Shown one piece after another: positions 9,042 to 16,038 of a DNA stretch of 64,000 nucleotides. The translations under genes were made by a program, and so were the position numbers. This DNA comes from Arthrobacter sp. TMP15 (GTDB taxonomy: Bacteria > Actinomycetota > Actinomycetes > Actinomycetales > Micrococcaceae). Under the pieces are notes generated by a model. The model searched no databases. It was not told the origin of the DNA and saw only the letters and a list, made by a program, of their open reading frames with translations. Within the stretch, counting starts at the first letter, position 1; every line of letters begins with the position of its first letter. The DNA is taken from NCBI RefSeq assembly GCF_039529835.1, contig NZ_CP154262.1, positions 310,001 through 374,000 of the forward strand, given 5' to 3'.

Positions 9042-9066
9042 GGGAATTCTCCAAGTCTGGTTCACC

Positions 9067-9130
9067 TATGAGGCAGCTGGGGAACAAAGCAGACCGGGTT
9101 GGACCTCTTTGCACCATCAACTGCCTCATA
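9067..9130. other. Intercistronic inverted repeat between aceA and aceB
   Basis: TATGAGGCAG at 9067-9076 and CTGCCTCATA at 9121-9130 are exact 10-bp inverted arms around a 44-bp loop. The structure fills most of the aceA-aceB gap. It could be an mRNA processing or partial termination element that gives aceA and aceB different transcript levels, or a terminator that makes aceB depend on its own promoter. Confidence 0.5.
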
Positions 9131-9150
9131 AATGAGAAAGGTGAAAGCTG

Positions 9151-10473
9151 TTAGTGGAACTGCTGGGCTTCGGTGGAACCAGCCAATGCGAGGGTGCCGC
9201 TGTTTGGGTTCAGGGCTGTCGCGACCAGATCGAAGTAGCCTGTGCCCACTTCGCGCTGGTGCTTGGTAGCGGTGTAGCCGCGTGCTTCGGAGTCGAATTC
9301 TCGCTCCTGCAGTTCGACGTATGAACTCATGCCTTCTCGGGCGTAGCCATGGGCAAGATCAAACATCGAGTAATTCAGGGAGTGGAAACCAGCCAGTGTG
9401 ATGAACTGGAAGGTGTATCCCATGGCGCCAAGCTCCCGTTGGAACTTTGCGATTGTTGAGTCATCCAGGTGTTTTTTCCAGTTGAATGACGGTGAGCAGT
9501 TGTAGGCGAGCATCTGGTCAGGGAATTCGGATTTGACGGCTTCGGCAAACTTTTTCGCATGCTCCAGATCGGGGGTTCCCGTCTCCATCCAGATGAGGTC
9601 GGAGTACGGGGCGTAGGCGCGGGCCCTGGCAATGGAGGGCTCCAGACCGTTCTTGATGTGGTAGAAACCTTCTGCTGTGCGCTCGCCGGTTACGAACTGC
9701 TGATCGCGTTCATCCACATCTGAGGTGATGAGGGTGGCGGCTTCGGCATCAGTACGGGCAATGATGACTGAAGGTACGCCGGCAACGTCGGCTGCCAGGC
9801 GTGCAGCGTTCAGTGTCCGCACATGTTGGGAGGTGGGAATGAGAACCTTGCCGCCCAAATGGCCGCACTTCTTCTCGCTGGCCAACTGGTCTTCCCAGTG
9901 CACACCGGATGCGCCGGCAACGATCATGGATTTCATGAGCTCGTAGGCGTTCAACGGACCACCAAAGCCGGCTTCGGCGTCGGCCACAATCGGCACTAGC
10001 CAATCATCAACACTTTTCAGACCCTCGGAGAATTCGATCTGATCCGAGCGAAGCAACGCATTGTTGATGCGGCGCACAACCTTGGGCACCGAGTCCACCG
10101 GGTACAGGGACTGATCAGGGTAGGTATTGCCGTTTGAGTTGGCGTCAGCAGCAACCTGCCAGCCGGAGAGGTAAACGGCCTTCAGGCCAGCCTTGACCTG
10201 CTGGACTGCCTGATTTCCTGTCAGGGCACCCAGTGCGTTGGTGTAGCCACCCGGGGCGGCGTTGCGCAGCTGATCCCACAATTTTTCGGAGCCGCGACGG
10301 GCCAGGGTGTGCTCTTCTTGGACCCGGCCGCGGAGCTTAATCACATCGGCGGCAGGGTACGAGCGTTCGAGGCCGGACCAACGGGGGTTGGCTGCCCACT
10401 CGAGTTCGAGGGCTGTGGCCGCCTGTGCATTGGTCTGCTCGGGCGTCGTTGCGGGTTCGAATGCTGCAGTCAT
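9151..10473 (-). CDS. aceA: Isocitrate lyase
   Basis: Isocitrate lyase splits isocitrate into glyoxylate and succinate and opens the glyoxylate shunt for growth on acetate or fatty acids. The 440-residue protein has the catalytic signature [10 protein letters not shown] at residues 201-210, and the upstream WEDQLASE segment. Its length fits short bacterial ICL (about 430). The ATG at 10473 is preceded by AAGGAG. The gene is divergent from ramB across a 171-bp control region and is followed by aceB. Confidence 0.97.
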   Translation of the reverse strand: MTAAFEPATTPEQTNAQAATALELEWAANPRWSGLERSYPAADVIKLRGRVQEEHTLARRGSEKLWDQLRNAAPGGYTNALGALTGNQAVQQVKAGLKAVYLSGWQVAADANSNGNTYPDQSLYPVDSVPKVVRRINNALLRSDQIEFSEGLKSVDDWLVPIVADAEAGFGGPLNAYELMKSMIVAGASGVHWEDQLASEKKCGHLGGKVLIPTSQHVRTLNAARLAADVAGVPSVIIARTDAEAATLITSDVDERDQQFVTGERTAEGFYHIKNGLEPSIARARAYAPYSDLIWMETGTPDLEHAKKFAEAVKSEFPDQMLAYNCSPSFNWKKHLDDSTIAKFQRELGAMGYTFQFITLAGFHSLNYSMFDLAHGYAREGMSSYVELQEREFDSEARGYTATKHQREVGTGYFDLVATALNPNSGTLALAGSTEAQQFH

Positions 10474-10644
10474 GGTGATGGCTCCTTGTTGGGGGTGTCC
10501 TTTGCCGAAGTCACGGGCTCAAACTCGTCTCTGAGGTTGTAGAACCACGTTCTTTCTTCGTGATTTCAACTATTCAGGTGTTTTCGGCCCAAAGCTAGTG
10601 GTCTTTAGTGGAAAGATTCGCATTTCTTCGCATATACTCAAGAA
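10474..10644. promoter_or_regulatory. aceA-ramB divergent control region; leaderless ramB promoter
   Basis: This region must hold both the aceA and ramB promoters. TATACT at 10633-10638 ends six bases before the ramB ATG at 10645, and no Shine-Dalgarno sequence lies between, which fits a leaderless ramB transcript. TTCGCAT occurs twice in direct repeat (10617-10623 and 10627-10633), the second copy touching the -10. This could be an autoregulatory RamB site; RamB is known to bind the aceA/aceB region and its own promoter in Corynebacterium glutamicum, but I did not match the published box exactly. Confidence 0.55.
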
Positions 10645-12132
10645 ATGGCTAATACGGGTTGGTATGTGGGCAAAACACCGGCGCTGCGAGGCGAGGGTGC
10701 GGGTGAATTGGATATCATCTCGCTGGGCAGGAGGGTCCGCCATCTGCGCAAGAATCTGGGCATGACACTGGATGATTTGGGTGCGAAAGTAGGGACCGCC
10801 CCGTCACAACTTTCTCTCATTGAGAACGGCAAGCGGGAGCCCAAGCTAACCCTGCTGCAGCAACTGGCGGTGGCACTGGGAGTTGGGCTTGAACAACTGC
10901 TGGGAGCGGAGCCGCCAAACCGACGGGCGGCTCTTGAAATTGAGCTGGAGCGGGCGCAGCGGGGTCCGCTTTATCAGTCGCTGGGATTACCCACAGTGCG
11001 CGTGGGTTCGCGGCTTTCCACGGAAGTTTTGGAGTCGCTTGTTGGTCTGCAGCACGAGCTGGAACGCCGCCTTGATGAGCAGTCGGCCACGCCGGAAGAA
11101 GCGCGGCGGGCCAACAATGAGTTGCGGATGGAAATGCGTGAACGCAACAACTATTACCCGGAGATTGAACGTCAAGCTCAAGACCTGTTGAAAGCTGTGG
11201 GGCACGACAGGGGCCCGTTGTCCCACCACGTGGCTGCAGACGTGGCGGAGCACCTTGGTTTTGACCTGCATTATGTGGGAGATTTGCCACATTCAACCCG
11301 GTCAGTAACGGACTTGAAGAATCGCCGAATTTATCTCACCCAGGGTCAGCGATCGGATCATGACCCCCGTTCGGTGCTGCTGCAGGCACTGGGGCACTAC
11401 GTTTTGGGGCATAAGACTCCCCGTAACTACGCAGACTTTTTACGCCAGCGCGTTTACACCAATTATTTTGCCGCTTCACTGCTAATGCCAGAACGCGCCA
11501 CTGTCAGCTTCCTCAAAGAAGCCAAGGCAGCTAAAGAGTTGGCCATCGAGGACATTCGTGATGCCTTCGCTGTTTCATATGAGACGGCAGCTCACCGGTT
11601 CACTAATCTAGCCACCGAACATTTAGGCATCACCACACATTTTCAAAAAGTGCATGAATCCGGGATCATCCACAAAGCGTATGAGAATGACGACGTGAAC
11701 TTCCCCGCCGATCACACAGGTGCCATCGAAGGGCAGGCGGTGTGCAGATTCTGGACCTCACGAGCCGTTTTTGACGTGCCAGATAAGTTCAGGGCCTTTA
11801 ATCAGTACACCGACACAGAGGTGGGAACGTTCTGGTGCACCGCCCGGACGGAAAAGCATTCCTCGGGTGACTATTCACTGAGCATCGGGGTGCCTTATGC
11901 GCATGTGAAGTGGTTCCGTGGCCGGGAAACCACTGAGCGCTCGGCATCCAAATGCCCTGATCCTTCATGCTGCCGTCGCCCGCCGGAGGAGCTTTCGGCT
12001 GAATGGGCGGGGCTTGCTTGGCCGTCAACGCGCGCCAACTCACACTTGCTGGCAGCCATGCCCCAGGGAGCGTTTCCAGGCGTTGATGAGACTGAAGTGT
12101 ACAAATTTCTGCAGGCCCACCAAGGGAGGTAA
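10645..12132 (+). CDS. ramB: RamB-like transcriptional regulator (XRE HTH, ScfR family)
   Basis: This 495-residue regulator has an XRE-type helix-turn-helix at about residues 25-86 (LGRRVRHLRK ... QLSLIENGKREPKL), a central IrrE/DUF955-like region near residues 190-340 (with LGHYVLGH in place of the metalloprotease HExxH) and a C-terminal domain with a cysteine cluster CPDPSCC near residue 435. This is the architecture of RamB and other short-chain acyl-responsive regulators. RamB represses acetate-metabolism genes, including aceA and aceB, in Corynebacterium. Its place divergent from aceA supports the same role. The start is the ATG at 10645, probably leaderless. Confidence 0.9.
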   Translation: MANTGWYVGKTPALRGEGAGELDIISLGRRVRHLRKNLGMTLDDLGAKVGTAPSQLSLIENGKREPKLTLLQQLAVALGVGLEQLLGAEPPNRRAALEIELERAQRGPLYQSLGLPTVRVGSRLSTEVLESLVGLQHELERRLDEQSATPEEARRANNELRMEMRERNNYYPEIERQAQDLLKAVGHDRGPLSHHVAADVAEHLGFDLHYVGDLPHSTRSVTDLKNRRIYLTQGQRSDHDPRSVLLQALGHYVLGHKTPRNYADFLRQRVYTNYFAASLLMPERATVSFLKEAKAAKELAIEDIRDAFAVSYETAAHRFTNLATEHLGITTHFQKVHESGIIHKAYENDDVNFPADHTGAIEGQAVCRFWTSRAVFDVPDKFRAFNQYTDTEVGTFWCTARTEKHSSGDYSLSIGVPYAHVKWFRGRETTERSASKCPDPSCCRRPPEELSAEWAGLAWPSTRANSHLLAAMPQGAFPGVDETEVYKFLQAHQGR

Positions 12133-12273
12133 AACGGGCTAGCTAAGGGGCAAGGCGCAATATGTTCCACTGATTTTCCTCTGACGTTCACTTGGTCTAG
12201 GGTCCCTATCCGACGGCGCCGCATAGCGTGAAGGTGTCAAGGGCAATAAGGCTCCCAAACGTGAGGAACTTTC

Positions 12274-13104
12274 ATGAGCACGCAACAATTCCCCGTCGTA
12301 TTGACCACTGAAGGCGCCGCCGCCGATAACGAAGATGTTGTTGGCGACAACGTTTCAGTGGTGAACGAGATGTACTTGGCGCTGTTGAACGCCGATGAGA
12401 TCGCACCCAATGCCTTGCGCAGCTACTTCGTAGACTTTTACCTCACCGCGGCGCTCGACGGCGGATTCGCCCAGTATGTTTTCATGACACCAGACCGAGA
12501 AGAGCTCGATGGCTACATCCGGGAAGGGCTGGAAGGCATGGGGGCGAAAGGGCATCTGGAACTTTTCAACCGTACCGCGGCACTTTATGAACTCCTCTCC
12601 GAAGCCGATACTGCCGCTTACCTTGAAGATGAAGTAGATCAAAGCGCTGACCGCTCTGATGGTGTTGCAGCGCTTGAAGCCCTTGATAGTGAATTTGAAG
12701 AACTGCTGGAAACCGAGGACGTCACTGGTCTGAACGCGCAGTGGCTGCGCGGTCAGGATGGGCTGCTGATACTGAACGCCGACGATCTGAGGGCTCACAT
12801 CGAAGCCCGCGTTGGCACTGTGACAGACCTTGAAGAGCGTCGAATGGAAGCTGAACTAGAGGATGCCCCCGAGTTTGAGCTGATCATTCGTGAACTTTGT
12901 GAGCTGGCAGGCCACACCTTGGAGAAGATCATCATGGGAGATCCTCACTACGCCCGCAACGGCGACACCGTTTTAGCCTGGCACTTCAGGACTAACAAGG
13001 GCGATTTTATTATGCTCGACGACGACATCGAGGCTGTCATGATTGATCCTGCAACGAGGCAGACCCTTGCAACTGTTGAGTTTGACCCGGCAGACCTCGC
13101 CTAA
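12274..13104 (+). CDS. Acidic DMP19-like (DUF4375) protein
   Basis: This 276-residue protein is strikingly acidic, with many D/E runs and few basic residues. The segment LRSYFVDFYLTAALDGGFAQ near residues 45-65 matches the core of the DUF4375/DMP19 family, whose Neisseria member is a DNA-mimic protein that titrates a transcription factor. Mimicry is known only for that relative. The ATG at 12274 follows GAGGA at a good distance. A GIY-YIG protein gene begins 65 bp downstream on the same strand, so the two may be co-transcribed. The partner of this protein is unknown. Confidence 0.6.
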   Translation: MSTQQFPVVLTTEGAAADNEDVVGDNVSVVNEMYLALLNADEIAPNALRSYFVDFYLTAALDGGFAQYVFMTPDREELDGYIREGLEGMGAKGHLELFNRTAALYELLSEADTAAYLEDEVDQSADRSDGVAALEALDSEFEELLETEDVTGLNAQWLRGQDGLLILNADDLRAHIEARVGTVTDLEERRMEAELEDAPEFELIIRELCELAGHTLEKIIMGDPHYARNGDTVLAWHFRTNKGDFIMLDDDIEAVMIDPATRQTLATVEFDPADLA

Positions 13105-13169
13105 GGCTGGCACGCAAGGGGATTTTTTCGAAAAAAGGGAAAGCCGTCGCGATGTAATAAAGTCAACGG

Positions 13170-13688
13170 ATGGAAGATCTCAAATTCACGCACACAACCG
13201 CCATCAAAAATGCGTGGGCGGCTATGCCCTTTGCTCCCGGCATCTACAAGTGTTATCTCACCGGTGCCATGCCGAAGGGTATGAGCTGGCCTGCTGAATT
13301 GAGCCCGCTCAAACGTGGAGACCTGATATATGTGGGACGAGCCACGAACTTGCGCAGCCGTGCCCGGCACCACAATGTGCAGACATCTAAGTCCACTTTT
13401 CGCCGTTCGTTGGCGGCGCTTCTGGGACTGCAGGCGCAATGGCATGGAAAGTCAGCGCACCCACGGCTGACAGATGCTGACGAAGAGGTCCTGAGTAATT
13501 GGATGGTGGGTAACCTGGGGATGTCATTCTGCGTTGTTGAGGACTTGGAGCGCCTCGCCAGTCTTGAGGATGCTATGCGCGTGGAGCTGTGCCCACCCTT
13601 GAATCGTGATGGCAGCACCCCGGTTCAGTTGCACGTTTCAGCCGTTGCTAGCGCCGGACAACGGGGGGCCCTTCGCGACAAGGGCTGA
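13170..13688 (+). CDS. GIY-YIG domain protein
   Basis: This 172-residue protein carries the GIY-YIG nuclease signature as GIYKCY (about residues 24-29) and YVGRATNLRSRARHH (about residues 50-64), followed by an RRSLAALLG segment. This fits a small single-domain GIY-YIG protein. Such proteins cut or nick DNA, but many small members have no known role. A conserved glutamate near residue 108-110 (DADEEVL) could be the metal ligand. It lies downstream of the acidic DMP19-like gene. The ribosome binding site before the ATG at 13170 is weak. Confidence 0.7.
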   Translation: MEDLKFTHTTAIKNAWAAMPFAPGIYKCYLTGAMPKGMSWPAELSPLKRGDLIYVGRATNLRSRARHHNVQTSKSTFRRSLAALLGLQAQWHGKSAHPRLTDADEEVLSNWMVGNLGMSFCVVEDLERLASLEDAMRVELCPPLNRDGSTPVQLHVSAVASAGQRGALRDKG

Positions 13689-13961
13689 ACCTCTTGACCC
13701 TGAATCTCTTGACCCTGGCGCCAATCCCCCGAATGCTGGCAGGTACCGGCAAGCAGCCGGTCCAGCAAGGGGCCCGCGCCGAGGATGAAACGTTCGGTGC
13801 CGCACTAAAGACGGGTGTTCCGCAGCTTCTGGAGACGGCGGCCACCCACGCAGCACATCCTCAGCCATGGTGTGTCTCAGATAGTGGTCGGCGATCACGC
13901 CCATCCCAATGGCCAGCACGTTGATCACCCCAAACAAGGCCATCACCTCTGGCATCTTCAA
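13638..13961 (-). other. Doubtful small ORF or gene remnant in a 400-bp gap
   Basis: Between the GIY-YIG gene and the monooxygenase there is a 401-bp stretch (13689-14089). On the minus strand an ORF of 107 codons begins with a membrane-like segment (VMALFGVINVLAIGMGVIAD) followed by HYLRH and a low-complexity, proline- and arginine-rich tail that runs into the GIY-YIG gene. Only the first 45 residues look protein-like. It could be the start of a decayed membrane-protein gene. I do not recognise the family and it may not be expressed. Confidence 0.25.
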
Positions 13962-13970
13962 GTGGCAGGG

Positions 13971-14040
13971 TTGCGTGATCTGTCACACACAATTATGCTT
14001 AGTGTGCGCTATTAGAACGTTGTGTTCAAATAGTGAACAC
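13971..14040 (+). promoter_or_regulatory. Promoter and operator of the flavin monooxygenase gene
   Basis: TTGCGT at 13971-13976 and TATGCT at 13994-13999, 17 bp apart, form a plausible sigma-70 promoter. Just downstream, GTGTTCA (14022-14028) and TGAACAC (14034-14040) are exact 7-bp inverted arms around AATAG. The site would lie about 15-35 bp after the transcription start, a position for a repressor or roadblock. No regulator gene is adjacent, so the binding protein is unknown; IclR, MarR and GntR types are all possible. Confidence 0.6.
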
Positions 14041-14089
14041 CTTGAGGGTGGTGGTGAATGAGCCGCCCCAGTGCAACGAGGAGAACCCT

Positions 14090-15982
14090 GTGCAATTCCA
14101 CCACCACGGATACGTTTCCGGTGACCCGCGCATTCACGAGGCAGCAGGGACCGGGATCGACCGCCCTGAAGAGCTGCCCGAGCAAGTGGATGTTTTGATT
14201 GTCGGATCGGGTCCGGCCGGCATGCTCACCGCCGCCCAGCTTTCCCAGTTCCCCGACATCACCACGCGGATCGTGGAGCGCCGGGGAGGCCGTCTGGAGA
14301 TTGGCCAGGCGGATGGCATTCAGGCTCGCAGTGTAGAAACGTTCCAGGCTTTTGGCTTTGCCGAGCGGATCATCGCCGAGGCGTACCACATCACGGAGAT
14401 GGCGTTCTGGCGCCCGGACACGAAGGATGCCACACGCATTGTGCGGGGCGGCCGCGCTGTTGACGACGCGACAGGGATCAGCGAATTCCCGCATCTGATA
14501 GTGAACCAGGCCCGCGTGCTTGACTACTTTGCCGAAGTGGCACAAAACTCACCCGCCCGCCTGACACCCGACTACGGCTGGGACTTCCAAACGCTTGAGG
14601 TTGCCGATGAGGGCGAGTACCCCGTCAAGGTTACCCTCGCACGCAGCGCCGGCCCGGACGAAGGATCCGTTCGCGTGGTGCACGCCAAGTACGTCGTCGG
14701 CTGCGACGGGGCCCGCAGCAAGGTCCGCGCGTCGATCGGTGCCACCATGGCGGGAGACAAGTCCAACCACGCATGGGGCGTCATGGACATTTTGGCCAGC
14801 ACGGACTTTCCGGACATCCGGACCAAATGCGCCATCCAGTCCCACACTGGCGGAAGCATCCTGCTGATCCCGCGCGAAGGAGGCTACCTGTTCCGTATGT
14901 ACGTGGACCTCGGGGTTGTGCCCGAAGATGACAACGGTGCCGTGCGCAACACCAGCATGGAGGCGATCATCTCCAAGGCCAACGAAATCCTCCACCCTTA
15001 CACCCTGGACGTGCGTCATGTTGCGTGGAACAGCGTGTACGAGGTGGGGCACCGCCTGACGGACCGCTTTGATGACGTCCTCTTGGAGGACATAGGGAGG
15101 CGCACCCCGCGTGTTTTCATCACCGGAGACGGCTGCCACACGCATAGTGCCAAGGCCGGTCAGGGGATGAACGTCTCCATGCAGGACGGCTTCAACCTCG
15201 GGTGGAAACTCGCTCACGTCCTCGACGGGCGCAGCCCCGAGACCCTGCTGTCCACATACTCGGCTGAGCGTCAGGTGGTGGCCAAGAACCTCATCGACTT
15301 CGATAAGGAATGGTCAGCGCTGATGGCCAAGAAGCCCGAGGAGTTCCAGAATCCAGCGGAGTTGGAGGACTACTACGTGCGCACGGCCGAATTTCCGGCT
15401 GGGTTCATGACCGAATATGCGCCGTCGCTGATTACCGCTGATTCCGTGCACCAACATCTTGCCGTCGGTTTCCCGGTGGGCAAGCGCTTTAAATCCACAT
15501 ACGCTTCACGCATCTGTGACACGAACCCGATTCACCTTGGCCACCACGCCACCGCAGATGGCCGTTGGCGTATCTACGTCTTTGCCGACCCGGCCCTGCC
15601 AGGAACCGGCTCACCGACCGACGCCCTGGCGCAATGGCTCTCCACGGCGCCGGATTCACCCCTTGCGGTAACACCGGCAGGGCTCGACGCCGATGCCTGG
15701 TTTGATGTGAAGGTCATCTACCAGCACAAACATGAAGACCTCGACATCAACGCCGTTCCAGCAGCGTTCAAGCCGCTCGTGGGACCATTCCAGCTCACCG
15801 ATTACGAGAAGGCCTATGGGATCATCCCCGGCAACGACATCTTTGATGTGCGCGAGATTGACCGCACCGGTGCCGTCGTCGTGGTGCGCCCGGACCAGTA
15901 CGTGGCCAACATCCTGCCGCTGACCGCCACTGCCGAGTTGGGCACATTCTTCGCGCAGATCCATTCGGGCCAGCGCGTTTAG
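14090..15982 (+). CDS. mobA: FAD-dependent aromatic monooxygenase (3-hydroxybenzoate 4-monooxygenase / phenol 2-monooxygenase family)
   Basis: This 630-residue class A flavoprotein hydroxylates an aromatic ring with NAD(P)H and oxygen. It has the GxGxxG FAD motif (VLIVGSGPAGMLTAAQL, about residues 35-51), the DG motif (GCDGARSKVR, near residue 205), the GD motif (RVFITGDGCHTHSAKAGQGMN, near residue 345) and a C-terminal thioredoxin-like dimerisation domain (about 450-630). Length and domains match MobA-type 3-hydroxybenzoate 4-monooxygenases, which make protocatechuate. I chose the GTG at 14090 because GAGGAG precedes it; an ATG-type start 57 bp upstream lacks one. No ring-cleavage gene is adjacent. 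Confidence 0.8.
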   Translation: MQFHHHGYVSGDPRIHEAAGTGIDRPEELPEQVDVLIVGSGPAGMLTAAQLSQFPDITTRIVERRGGRLEIGQADGIQARSVETFQAFGFAERIIAEAYHITEMAFWRPDTKDATRIVRGGRAVDDATGISEFPHLIVNQARVLDYFAEVAQNSPARLTPDYGWDFQTLEVADEGEYPVKVTLARSAGPDEGSVRVVHAKYVVGCDGARSKVRASIGATMAGDKSNHAWGVMDILASTDFPDIRTKCAIQSHTGGSILLIPREGGYLFRMYVDLGVVPEDDNGAVRNTSMEAIISKANEILHPYTLDVRHVAWNSVYEVGHRLTDRFDDVLLEDIGRRTPRVFITGDGCHTHSAKAGQGMNVSMQDGFNLGWKLAHVLDGRSPETLLSTYSAERQVVAKNLIDFDKEWSALMAKKPEEFQNPAELEDYYVRTAEFPAGFMTEYAPSLITADSVHQHLAVGFPVGKRFKSTYASRICDTNPIHLGHHATADGRWRIYVFADPALPGTGSPTDALAQWLSTAPDSPLAVTPAGLDADAWFDVKVIYQHKHEDLDINAVPAAFKPLVGPFQLTDYEKAYGIIPGNDIFDVREIDRTGAVVVVRPDQYVANILPLTATAELGTFFAQIHSGQRV

Positions 15983-16038
15983 CAGGGCGGTGTTTCGTTA
16001 AGGGCAAAAGCTGTGAAGAGGTGCTCGGGCATCCTGCA

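Noticed and set aside
13964-13990. GTGATCTGTCAC as a CRP-type site
   Set aside because: The spacer between GTGA and TCAC is four bases, not six, so it does not fit the CRP/GlxR consensus.
14033-14089. Upstream start of the monooxygenase at 14033
   Set aside because: It has no ribosome binding site and overlaps the operator; the GTG at 14090 follows GAGGAG and fits the fold start.
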